DNA of 64,000 bases from contig NZ_CP107935.1 of the NCBI RefSeq assembly GCF_036038375.1, positions 3,782,001-3,846,000 of the forward strand. Reading direction: 5' to 3'. Source of the stretch: Streptomyces sp. NBC_00414 (lineage in GTDB: Bacteria > Actinomycetota > Actinomycetes > Streptomycetales > Streptomycetaceae). Of the stretch, positions 49,658 to 57,873 are shown in pieces. The position numbers were made by a program, and so were the translations under genes. The notes under the pieces were generated by a model. That model did no database searches. It was not told the DNA's origin and worked only from the letters and a program-made list of their open reading frames with translations. Every line of letters starts with the position of its first letter. Position 1 is the stretch's first letter.

Positions 49658-51513
49658 CACGCCCCCTCCCCCGCGGGCACCGGCTCGCCCGGAGCTCCGG
49701 ACGTGGCCGACGCGGTGGACGTGGCGGACGTCGTCGGAGTGACGGACACGGCGGGGCCGGAGCTGGAAGCGAGCCCCAGCGGTACGCCGCGTACCGGCGG
49801 TCCTGCCGCCCAGCCCGGCCCCGGTCTTCCGGGCACCAGCCGCGTCCCCGGTTCCGACCACCGTCCCGGCACCTGTGCCTCGACGGGTATGGCGAACGGA
49901 AGGGGCTCGCCCGAAGGGTCGACCACGACCCGTCGGACCGGACAGCGCGAGACGATCTCAAGGTAAATGCTGTGAAATGCCGTGATGTTCTGCTCGACGG
50001 TGAACAGTTCGAGCGCGCGGGCACGGGCCGCGGCGCCGAGGCGCGACCGGCGCTCCGGGTCGCGCAGCAGGGAGACGCAGGCCTCGGCGAGCGCCCGCGG
50101 ATTGCGGGGCGGGACCACGAGCCCCGTACCTCCGATGACCTCGACGACCGCGCCGACGTCCGTGGACACCGTGGCGCGTCCGGAGAACATCGCTTCGACG
50201 AGGCTGATGGGGAAGCCCTCGACGACGCTGGACAGGACGACGAGGGCGCCCGCCGCGTACGCCTCCGGGAGGGTCGGTGCCTCCGGTCCGCCGATCTCCT
50301 CGAAGGAGACCGGGTTGTCGCCGACGGCGTGCACGCCGTCGGCCTCGTCGGGGAAGAGTTGCGCGGCCAGCGCCTTGCAGTGGGCCAGGTATGTGGCGCC
50401 CTCCGGCCCGTCGGCGGGCGCTCCGACGATCCGCAGCCGTGCCTTCGGCTCCTCCTTGCGGATGTCCGCGAAGGCGTGCAGCAGCGAGATCAGGTCCTTG
50501 GCGGGCTCGATGCGTCCGACCCACACCAGGGTGTCCGGGTCGGCGTGTTCGACGCTCTCGCCCACCTCCGAGAAGCGGGACGCCTCCATGCCGGGGTAGA
50601 CGGTACGGATCCTGGTCCGGTCGGCGCCGCAGCGCTCCTGCCAGCGGCGGGCGTGCGTGTTGCCGGGCGTGATGATCGCGGCCTGCCGGTAGGTCTCCGC
50701 GGCGAGCCGGCCGTGGAACGCCGCGAGGAGGGCCCGCGCCGGGGCCGACGCCGCGCCTCCCCGCAGATCCTCACGCGGGCCCAGATAGTGCGCCCGCAGT
50801 TGCACTCCGTACTCCGTGACCAGCAGCGGGACGTCCGAGAAGTGGCGGGCGAGCAGCCCCGGGAGGGCCGCGGCGCCGCCGGACGTGGCGTGGCACAGGT
50901 CGACCGAGCCGAGCCCGTCGCCCTCGTACCAGTCGAGGGAGAGCGGGCGCAGCGCGCGTTCCACCTGGGCGGCGACGGTGAGGAGGTCCGGCACGCGTGC
51001 GGTACGCGCGGCGCGCAGTGCGCCGGGCGCGCGGCAGGCGCGTTCGAGGGCGCGCACCGCGGCCTCGGAGCGGAGGGCGCCGACCATGCCGCCCTCGTCC
51101 CGGGCGAGTTCGGCGAGTCCGTACAACGCACTGCCGAAACGGTCCGCCGCGCCGGCCGGGGCCTCCTCCACGCGATGTCCGGCCTCGGCGGAGGCGCTCT
51201 CCGCGGCGCCGCCGAGTGCGTCGGCCGCGCATATGGCCGCCGCCAACTCCCCGTAGTGCTCGGCGAACCGGCGCCGGGACCGGCGTCCGTATCCCACGCC
51301 GTCCTGGTCCGCCGTCCAGAGCGGGGCGGTGCGCACGCGGCTGACCTGGGAGGGGAGCTGGATCCAACCCTCGTCCTCCTGTTGCTCGCTGCGACTCAGG
51401 GCGTAGATGTCGAACTCGTGCTGCCCGAGCCCGCGCACGAGCCGGTCGCACCAGAGCCTGGCCTCACCGCTCACATACGGATAGCCACCCTCCGTAAGCA
51501 GTCCGATGCGCAC
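49654..51513 (-). CDS. PelF-like glycosyltransferase (DUF3492 plus GT4)
   Basis: The protein starts at the GTG at 51513 (VRIGLLTEGGYPYVSGEARL), which matches the PelF/DUF3492 opening; GGGAGATCGG lies upstream. The N-terminal ~280 residues are DUF3492-like, and the C-terminal part is a GT4 domain (VWVGRIEPAKDLISLLHAF, EAYAAGALVVLSSVVEGFP, EAMFSGRATVSTDVGAVVEV). PelF in Gram-negatives uses UDP-GalNAc/GlcNAc to build the Pel polysaccharide. About 619 residues is longer than PelF because of an insertion near residues 100-250. Operon with the membrane protein, epimerase and spherulin genes. Confidence 0.85.
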   Translation of the reverse strand: MRIGLLTEGGYPYVSGEARLWCDRLVRGLGQHEFDIYALSRSEQQEDEGWIQLPSQVSRVRTAPLWTADQDGVGYGRRSRRRFAEHYGELAAAICAADALGGAAESASAEAGHRVEEAPAGAADRFGSALYGLAELARDEGGMVGALRSEAAVRALERACRAPGALRAARTARVPDLLTVAAQVERALRPLSLDWYEGDGLGSVDLCHATSGGAAALPGLLARHFSDVPLLVTEYGVQLRAHYLGPREDLRGGAASAPARALLAAFHGRLAAETYRQAAIITPGNTHARRWQERCGADRTRIRTVYPGMEASRFSEVGESVEHADPDTLVWVGRIEPAKDLISLLHAFADIRKEEPKARLRIVGAPADGPEGATYLAHCKALAAQLFPDEADGVHAVGDNPVSFEEIGGPEAPTLPEAYAAGALVVLSSVVEGFPISLVEAMFSGRATVSTDVGAVVEVIGGTGLVVPPRNPRALAEACVSLLRDPERRSRLGAAARARALELFTVEQNITAFHSIYLEIVSRCPVRRVVVDPSGEPLPFAIPVEAQVPGRWSEPGTRLVPGRPGPGWAAGPPVRGVPLGLASSSGPAVSVTPTTSATSTASATSGAPGEPVPAGEGAW

Positions 51514-51703
51514 GTGCGCACCCCCGATCTCCCTTGTGGGGAGCCGCCGTTGACCCGGCGGCTCGCAGCGGGACGAACGTATGCGGACATGGCGGTGGCG
51601 CGATGGACGGTTGTCCATCGCACCACCAGAAGGGGTGAACGGTCGTAACTTTCCCGTGCGGGTCGCGTTCCGTCGCGCTAAGAGATCAACCGAACACGTT
51701 TCG

Positions 51704-53545
51704 TCATACCGCGGCCAGTTGTTGACGGGCGGCTCGACGGCTCTCGCGGCGGGCGGCGGCGACCGCCGGATCCAGCGCGGGGACGGCGGCGAGCAGCTGC
51801 TTCGTGTACGGGTCCCGGGGCGACTCGTAGACCTCGTCGGCGGATCCGTACTCGACGATCCGGCCGCGGCGCATCACCGCTACCCGGTCGCTGACCTGGC
51901 GTACCACGGCGAGATCGTGTGCCACGAAGACCAGGGCGAGGCCGAGTTCCCGCCGCAGCTCGTCGAGCAGGGCGACCACCTGGGCCTGGGTGGTGACGTC
52001 GAGCGCGGAGACCGGCTCGTCGCACACGATGACCCGGGGATCGGCGGCGAGTGCCCGCGCGATGCCGACGCGTTGGCGCTGGCCCCCGCTGAACTCGTGC
52101 GGGTAACGGTCGTAGTGCGCTCCTTCGAGCCCCACCCGTTCCAACAGCTCCCTCACACGATTCCGTACGCCCCCTTCGTCCCGTTCACCCCGGGCCCGGA
52201 GCGGGTCGGCGATCGACTCGCCCACGCTGCGCCGGGGGTTGAGGGAGGAGACGGGATCCTGGAAGACCATCTGCACGTCGGGGCGTACTCCGCCGCCGGG
52301 GCTGATGCTCCCCGCCGTCGGTTCCAGCAGGCCGACCAGCATGCGGCCCAGTGTCGTCTTGCCGCTGCCGCTCTCCCCCACGATGCCGAGCGTCTCGCCC
52401 CGGCGGACGGTGAGCGACACGTCGTCGACGGCCGCGAACGCGCGCTTCCCGCGCCCGAACTCGCGCCGCAGACCGACCGCCTCCAGGACGACCTCGGAAG
52501 CCGAGGTCCCGGAGGCCGCGGTCCCGGGGGCAGCAGTCCCGGGGGCCGCGCCGGACGCCGTGACCGACGCACCCCCCGCGGGCACCACGCGCGCCACCTC
52601 GACCCCGGCCGCCTCGATCCCGGCCGCCTCGACCCCCTGCACGTCAGCCCTCGCCACGTCGGTCCCCGCCACGTCCACACGCGGCAGGCGCGCACGGGGT
52701 ACGTCCACGCGGGGCACCGCGCCCAGCAGTTCGCGGGTGTAGGGCTGCGCGGGGGCTCCGAGGACCGTGGCGACAGGGCCGTGTTCGACCACGCGCCCGT
52801 GTCGCATGACCAGGATGTCGTCGACGCTCCCGGCGGCGACACCCACGTCGTGCGTGACGAGCAGGAGGCCCATTCCGGTCTCCTCCCGCAGCGTGTGCAG
52901 CAGATCGAGGATCTGGGCCTGGACGGTCACGTCCAGCGCGGTGGTCGGCTCGTCGGCGATCAGCAGGTCGGGCTCGCAGGCCAGCGCCATGGCGATGAGG
53001 GCACGCTGGCGCATCCCGCCGCTGAACTCGTGCGGGCGGGAACGGGACCGCCGGCCCGCGTCCGCGATCCCCACGCGGTCCAGTACCTCCACGGCACGCG
53101 CGCGTGCCGCTCGCCGTGACGCACGCGTGTGCACGCGGTACACCTCGGCGATCTGGTCCCCGATCGCGTAGTACGGGTCGAGGGACGACAGCGGGTCCTG
53201 GAAGACCATCGCGGCCCGCGCGCCGCGCAGCCGCCGCAGTTCGTCGTCCGACGCGCGCTGTACGTCGACTCCGGCGACCTCGACGGAGCCGCCGACGTGC
53301 GCGCCCGTGCCCCGGTGCAGCCCCAGCAGGGCCGAGGCGACCGTGGACTTGCCCGAGCCGGACTCTCCGACCAGGGCGAGCGCCGCGCCCCTCGCCAGCC
53401 GGAAGGAGAGCCCGTCGACGGCACGCAGTTCGCCGAACCCGACGGTGAGATCACTTACTTCGACCAGCCCCGCCCCGGCCCCGTCCGTCGAGCTCACACC
53501 CGTACCACTCGTCGAACTCACACCAGTTCCACCCGTCGGACTCAT
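51704..53545 (-). CDS. Peptide ABC transporter ATP-binding protein, two domains fused
   Basis: The 613-residue protein joins a DppD-like and a DppF-like ATPase. Each half has Walker A GESGSGKST/T, a Q loop (VFQDPLSSLDP; VFQDPVSSLNP), a signature (FSGGMRQRA; FSGGQRQRV) and Walker B (LIADEPTTALD; VCDEPVSALD). Between them, about residues 280-345, lies a degenerate repeat linker rich in Val/Ala/Gly (VARADVQGVEAAGIEAAG). The N-terminus has two copies of GTGVSST. It powers uptake by the two permeases upstream; its start overlaps the permease stop by four bases. Confidence 0.93.
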   Translation of the reverse strand: MSPTGGTGVSSTSGTGVSSTDGAGAGLVEVSDLTVGFGELRAVDGLSFRLARGAALALVGESGSGKSTVASALLGLHRGTGAHVGGSVEVAGVDVQRASDDELRRLRGARAAMVFQDPLSSLDPYYAIGDQIAEVYRVHTRASRRAARARAVEVLDRVGIADAGRRSRSRPHEFSGGMRQRALIAMALACEPDLLIADEPTTALDVTVQAQILDLLHTLREETGMGLLLVTHDVGVAAGSVDDILVMRHGRVVEHGPVATVLGAPAQPYTRELLGAVPRVDVPRARLPRVDVAGTDVARADVQGVEAAGIEAAGVEVARVVPAGGASVTASGAAPGTAAPGTAASGTSASEVVLEAVGLRREFGRGKRAFAAVDDVSLTVRRGETLGIVGESGSGKTTLGRMLVGLLEPTAGSISPGGGVRPDVQMVFQDPVSSLNPRRSVGESIADPLRARGERDEGGVRNRVRELLERVGLEGAHYDRYPHEFSGGQRQRVGIARALAADPRVIVCDEPVSALDVTTQAQVVALLDELRRELGLALVFVAHDLAVVRQVSDRVAVMRRGRIVEYGSADEVYESPRDPYTKQLLAAVPALDPAVAAARRESRRAARQQLAAV

Positions 53546-54540
53546 GCCAGTACCACCCGTCGGTCGGCCACCGCGTAGAGCACGTCCGCGAGGGCGTTGG
53601 CGATGACGACGAAGAATCCGACGACCAAAACCATCCCGACGACCACGGGAAGGTCGACGACATCGACGGCGTGGACCAGCTCCCTTCCGATGCCGGGCAG
53701 CCCGAAGAGCGTCTCGGTGAGCACGGCGCCGCCGACGGCCGAACCGACGTTGTTGGCGTTCAGCGCGATGACCGGGGCGAAGGCTCCGCGCAACGCGTGC
53801 CGCCCGATGACCGAGCGCTCGCCGACGCCGTACGCGCGGAAGGTCCGGATGTGGTCCTCAGCCAGTGTCTCCAGCATCGAGGACCTGGTCAGCCGGGCGA
53901 ACGCGGCGGCCTCGATGAGCGCGAGGGAGAGCCACGGCAGCAGCAGGTTCCACGCCCACTGTTCGGGGTCGTCGGTGAGGTTCACGTACTGCGGGAAGGG
54001 CAGCAGTTCCAGTTCGCCGCAGACGACGATCATCAGGACCAGGCCGATGACGAAGACGGGGGTGGCCACGCCCACGAGCGTGATGCCGGTCAGCACCCGC
54101 TCGGAGAGCCGCCCCCGCCGCCACGCCGAGAGCACGCCGGTGCCGACGCCGAGGATCAGCCACAGCACCATCGACCCGAACACCAGCGACAGGCTGACCG
54201 GCAGTTTCGTCAGGATCAGCTCGGTGACCTGCTGGTCGCTCTGGTACGACAGCCCGAGGCAGGGCGCCGGGCAGTGCTCCACCGCGGTGCCGGTCGAGTA
54301 GTCCTGGCCGGCGACGAGCCCTTCCAGGAAGTGCCAGTAGCGCACGTACAGCGGATCGTCGAGGTGCAGTTGGTCGGCGACCTGCTGGACCTGGGCGGGC
54401 GAACAGCGCGGGCCGCAGGTGATCTGGGCGACGTTGCCGGGGGTGACGTAGAAGATGACGTAGATGATCACCGAGATGGCGAGCAGGGTGATCAGGACGC
54501 CGACGGCCCGGCGCAGGACGAACCCCGTGAACCCGTTCAT
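53542..54540 (-). CDS. Peptide ABC transporter permease (DppB-like)
   Basis: The 332-residue permease has a first transmembrane segment near residues 10-30 (AVGVLITLLAISVIIYVIFY), an extracytoplasmic loop with three Cys (ITCGPRCSPAQVQ; VEHCPAPCLG), five further segments and the coupling motif HALRGAFAPVIALNANNVG ... TLFGLPGIG. It forms the channel with DppC-like protein. The stop of the preceding permease gene overlaps its start by four bases. The Cys-containing loop is a little longer than usual. Confidence 0.93.
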   Translation of the reverse strand: MNGFTGFVLRRAVGVLITLLAISVIIYVIFYVTPGNVAQITCGPRCSPAQVQQVADQLHLDDPLYVRYWHFLEGLVAGQDYSTGTAVEHCPAPCLGLSYQSDQQVTELILTKLPVSLSLVFGSMVLWLILGVGTGVLSAWRRGRLSERVLTGITLVGVATPVFVIGLVLMIVVCGELELLPFPQYVNLTDDPEQWAWNLLLPWLSLALIEAAAFARLTRSSMLETLAEDHIRTFRAYGVGERSVIGRHALRGAFAPVIALNANNVGSAVGGAVLTETLFGLPGIGRELVHAVDVVDLPVVVGMVLVVGFFVVIANALADVLYAVADRRVVLA

Positions 54541-55772
54541 GAGGCACCTCCCCGCTCCGACCCACCGGCCGTCGCCGCCTCCTGAGACCCGCCGATCCCC
54601 TCGGACCCGTTGGCTTCCTCAGACCCGCCGGTCCCCTTGAACCTGTTGGCCTCCTCAGACCCGCCGATCCCCTCGAACCCGCCGATCTCCTCAGACCGCT
54701 CAGCCGCCTTGGCCGCCACGACCCCAGTGACCCCGGTGATCCCACTGCCCACAGTGACCCCCGCGCCCCCCTGGGCCACCTTGGCCTCCCGCCGCCTCCC
54801 CGTCCCCACCCGCAGCCGCGAGGCGGCACGCGGGTCGAGGGCCGTGCGCACCCCGTCGCCGAGGACGGTCAGCGCGAGCACGGTCACGAAGAGCGCCCCC
54901 GCCGGCAGCAGTAGGTACTGCGGTGCGGCCTGGTACCAGACGTCGGCCGCGGTGAGCATCTGCCCCCACGACGGCGTCGGGGGCTTCACACCGACGCCGA
55001 GGAAGGACAGGGCCGCCTCGACGCTGATGTTCTGCGGGATGAGGATCGCGGCGTACGTGATGACCGGCGCGGCCAGTCCCGGCAGCAGTTCGCGGCGGGC
55101 GATCCGCCAGGTGCCCCAGCCGCTGAGCCGGGCGGCGGAGACGTAGTCGAGCCCCTTGAGGGTGAGCGTCTGCGCGCGCACGATCTTCGCGATGTTGCCC
55201 CAGGCGATCAGGCCGATGACGAGGGCGACCAGAACGGGCCGCGGGAAGCTCGACGGCACGATCGCGAGCAGCGCCAGCGACATGATCATCAGCGGCATGG
55301 CGACGATGATGTCGGTGAACCGGCTGAGCAGCTGGTCGACCCAGCGGGTCCCGAGCGCGGCCGCGACTCCCATCACCACGCCGATGACGATCTGCACGAC
55401 GGTCGCGGCCAGCGCGACGCCCAGCGAGACCCGGGCCCCGTACACCAGCCGGGCGAACAGGTCGCGTCCGGTCTGCGGCTCGACGCCGAGCCAGTGCTCG
55501 CCGCTGATGCCGCCGAACGATCCGACGGGCACACCGCCGCGCGCGGAATCGATCAGGTCGGGGTGGTACGTGGTCGGGTCCTGGCCCTCGATCGCGGTGA
55601 GCAGCGGCGCGGCGAGCGCGACCAGGACGAGCAGGGCGACGACGCCCGCCGCGACGAGCGCGGCGCGCCGGGCGCGCAGCCGACGCCAGAACTGACGGGC
55701 CCCCGAGGCCCCCGTGGGGACGGGCAGATCCGTCCCCACGGGGGCCTGGGAGGCGACGAGTACGTCACTCAC
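54537..55772 (-). CDS. Peptide ABC transporter permease (DppC-like) with repeat tail
   Basis: The 411-residue permease has the DppC pattern: N-terminal segment ALVAAGVVALLVLVALAAPL, the coupling loop RIARRELLPGLAAPVITY and SFLGVGVKPPTPSWGQML. The last ~60 residues are not part of the permease fold: units such as GGSEEANRFKGTG and GGSEEANGSEGIG repeat, encoded by a run of similar short DNA repeats near 54,560-54,700. Start GTG at 55772. Its gene follows the binding-protein gene by four bases. Confidence 0.92.
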   Translation of the reverse strand: MSDVLVASQAPVGTDLPVPTGASGARQFWRRLRARRAALVAAGVVALLVLVALAAPLLTAIEGQDPTTYHPDLIDSARGGVPVGSFGGISGEHWLGVEPQTGRDLFARLVYGARVSLGVALAATVVQIVIGVVMGVAAALGTRWVDQLLSRFTDIIVAMPLMIMSLALLAIVPSSFPRPVLVALVIGLIAWGNIAKIVRAQTLTLKGLDYVSAARLSGWGTWRIARRELLPGLAAPVITYAAILIPQNISVEAALSFLGVGVKPPTPSWGQMLTAADVWYQAAPQYLLLPAGALFVTVLALTVLGDGVRTALDPRAASRLRVGTGRRREAKVAQGGAGVTVGSGITGVTGVVAAKAAERSEEIGGFEGIGGSEEANRFKGTGGSEEANGSEGIGGSQEAATAGGSERGGAS

Positions 55773-55776
55773 GGCG

Positions 55777-57501
55777 CTACTTCACCGAGGCCTGCGAGAT
55801 GTCCAGCACCCCGGTCCAGTCGCTGATGACGATGTTCTTGACGTCCTTGCCGTACAGGCGCTTGTAGACGGGGTGGAACAGGGGCACGGTCAGTGCCTGC
55901 TCGCCGATCTTCTTGTCGAGCGCGCCCCAGCGGGTGGCGGCCTCATCGAGGTCGGTCAGCTTGTTGATGGCGTCGATCTCGGCGTTGACCGACTTGTCGT
56001 CGAGGAAGCCGGTGTTGAAGTTGGCGCCGTCCTTCACGATCTGCCGGCCGTCGAAGATCGGGGCCAGGAAGGGGCCGCCCGAGGGCCAGTCGGCACCCCA
56101 GTGCGCGAGGAAGAAGCCGGGCTCGGTCCTGGCGTTGTGGATCTTGTCGCTGTAGTCGTTGTCCTCCAGGCCCTGGAGTTTGACGGTGATGCCGGCCTTC
56201 TTCAGGGCGTCCTGGATGGCGGTCGCTATCTCGGGGCTGGTCTCGAAGTCCTTGGCATTGGAGTGGGTGAGCGTCACGGTCAGGCCCTTCGCGTGGCCGG
56301 CCTCCTTCAGCAGTTCCTCGGCCTTGGCCGCGTTGCCGGACCTGCCCGCCGGGAAGTGGTCGTACGCGGTGTAGCCGAAGGACTTCTGGTTGGGCAGGTA
56401 GGTCGTCGCGGCCTCGGCCAGGGAGGACCCGCCCGCCGCGTTGATCACGGAGGAGCGGTCGATGGCGTACGAGATCGCCTGGCGCACCTTCGGGTCGTCG
56501 AACGGCTTCACCTTCGGGTTGAAGGCGATGTAGTTCGTGTAGCCGAAGTGCCCGGTGCCGACCCGCTCGGCGAGGTTCTTGTCACCGCTGACCTTGGCGA
56601 GTTCGGCAGGACCGAGGTTGGTGTCGGTGGTCACGGCGGCGGCGTCCGCGCCCTGGGAAGAGGACAGCCGCTGGTTGATGACGGACGAGTCGAGCCCGGA
56701 CCGTACGTCGATCTTGTCGGGGTAGGCCTTGCGCTCGGCGTCCGTCGACGCGGACCAGTGCGTGTTGCGCTCCAGGGTCAGCCGCTCGCCGTCGTTCTCG
56801 TTCTCGACGACCTTGTACGGGCCGGACGAGACGGGGTGCTCCTCGTACTTCGTACCCGTGTCCTTGGCCTCGGGGACGGGCGCGAACTGCGTCTGCGTGG
56901 CGAGGTAGGGGAACTCGCCCTCGGGCTTGTTCAGGCGGAAGACGATGGTTCGCTCGTCGGGCGTCTCGATGGAGTCGAGGCCCTTCTTGTCCTTGTAGGG
57001 CCCCTGGTAGTCGGCCCCGCCGATCAGCCAGTCCCTCAGGTAGGGCGCGCCGCCGGAGAGTTCGGCCGCGAAGGACCGCTCGATGCCGTACTTGATGTCG
57101 GCGGAGGTGATCGCGGTGCCGTCCTCGTACTTGAGGCCCTTCTTCAGGGTGTACGTCCACACGGTCGCGTTCTCGCTGGGTCTGCCGGTGTCCGTGGCGA
57201 GGTCGGGGACGACCTTGGCGCCCTCGGCCCCGTCCTCGCGGTTGCGCGTGGTGAGCGTACGGAAGACGAGGGAGGGGACGTTGCCGCCGCCGGAGGTGTA
57301 GAGCCGGGCGGGGTCGAAGTCCTGCTGCGGGTCGGAGTTGAGGACGGTGAGGGTGCCGCCCTTGGCCGGCTTGGCGTCCGCACCGCCGGCTGTGGCCTTG
57401 GCATCGTTGTCTTCCGGCCCGCAGGCGACTGCGCCCGCTGCCACGGCGAGGCTGACGGATACGGCGGCCAGACGGCGCGCTGTGACGGACGATCGACGCA
57501 T
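55777..57501 (-). CDS. Peptide ABC transporter substrate-binding lipoprotein
   Basis: The 574-residue protein starts at the ATG at 57501 with a lipoprotein signal (RRLAAVSVSLAVAAGAVAC, Cys near residue 27). The rest is a family 5 solute-binding protein: LNSDPQQDFDPARLYTSGG, YTLKKGLKYEDGTAITSADI (typical cleft region), NKPEGEFPYLATQ and a C-terminal PLFHPVYKRLYG. It captures peptides or similar solutes outside the cell for the downstream permeases. It is the first transporter gene after the leader and hairpin. Confidence 0.93.
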   Translation of the reverse strand: MRRSSVTARRLAAVSVSLAVAAGAVACGPEDNDAKATAGGADAKPAKGGTLTVLNSDPQQDFDPARLYTSGGGNVPSLVFRTLTTRNREDGAEGAKVVPDLATDTGRPSENATVWTYTLKKGLKYEDGTAITSADIKYGIERSFAAELSGGAPYLRDWLIGGADYQGPYKDKKGLDSIETPDERTIVFRLNKPEGEFPYLATQTQFAPVPEAKDTGTKYEEHPVSSGPYKVVENENDGERLTLERNTHWSASTDAERKAYPDKIDVRSGLDSSVINQRLSSSQGADAAAVTTDTNLGPAELAKVSGDKNLAERVGTGHFGYTNYIAFNPKVKPFDDPKVRQAISYAIDRSSVINAAGGSSLAEAATTYLPNQKSFGYTAYDHFPAGRSGNAAKAEELLKEAGHAKGLTVTLTHSNAKDFETSPEIATAIQDALKKAGITVKLQGLEDNDYSDKIHNARTEPGFFLAHWGADWPSGGPFLAPIFDGRQIVKDGANFNTGFLDDKSVNAEIDAINKLTDLDEAATRWGALDKKIGEQALTVPLFHPVYKRLYGKDVKNIVISDWTGVLDISQASVK

Positions 57502-57625
57502 GGGAGGAAACCCCTCGGAGAATTCGGCGAATACCGCGCGCGAACAGGGCGCAGTGGGAGGAAAATCGCGGAAATCGCCCCGAGGGCACGCTGGCACAAG
57601 AGCACGAGGGCACGCCGGAAAACAC

Positions 57626-57649
57626 CCGGCACCGAAATCTCGGTGCCGG
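57626..57649 (-). terminator. Attenuator-type intrinsic terminator between leader and transporter genes
   Basis: CCGGCACCGA (57626-57635) and TCGGTGCCGG (57640-57649) form a perfect 10-bp stem with a four-base loop. On the minus strand it is followed by GGTGTTTTCC, a U-rich tract. It lies 42 bases after the leader peptide stop and 125 bases before the binding-protein start. Confidence 0.75.
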
Positions 57650-57691
57650 TGAGAAAAGCGGGAGAAGGCCGACGCGCGCCAGGGGCGAAGG

Positions 57692-57784
57692 TCAGCGACA
57701 GAGAATGTCGGCCACGCAGAGCGCGGTCACGCCGAACAGCGCCAGCTCAAGGGCTGCGCGTGCGGAGATGTGACGAGGCGACAT
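57692..57784 (-). CDS. 30-residue leader peptide with two Cys near its end
   Basis: The ATG at 57784 opens a 30-codon frame starting MSPRHISARAALELALFG, with Cys at residues 23 and 29, the latter followed only by Arg30 and the stop. A consensus promoter ends seven bases upstream, so the transcript should begin at or next to the ATG and be read as a leaderless message. A terminator follows before the transporter gene. Short Cys-ended leader peptides are known upstream of transport and sulfur genes in Streptomyces; stalling at Cys codons would couple Cys-tRNA charging to read-through. It is too short for usual gene callers. Confidence 0.7.
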   Translation of the reverse strand: MSPRHISARAALELALFGVTALCVADILCR

Positions 57785-57791
57785 GCGAGAA

Positions 57792-57820
57792 AATATGAAC
57801 GAACTTTCCCCGCCTGTCAA
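57792..57820 (-). promoter_or_regulatory. Consensus sigma-70 (HrdB-type) promoter of the peptide transporter operon
   Basis: On the minus strand TTGACA (57815-57820), a 17-base spacer, and CATATT (57792-57797). The -35 is perfect and the -10 matches TATAAT in four of six positions. The first base transcribed should be within one or two bases of the leader ATG at 57784. Confidence 0.78.
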
Positions 57821-57873
57821 TGTGAGCCGCCCGCCCCTCGACCACGCCTCGGCCGCCCCCGCGGCCCTCCCGC

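Noticed and set aside
53451..53663. Small Ser/Trp-rich minus-strand frame at the ATPase-permease border
   Set aside because: It is the out-of-frame reading of the short repeats encoding the ATPase N-terminus.
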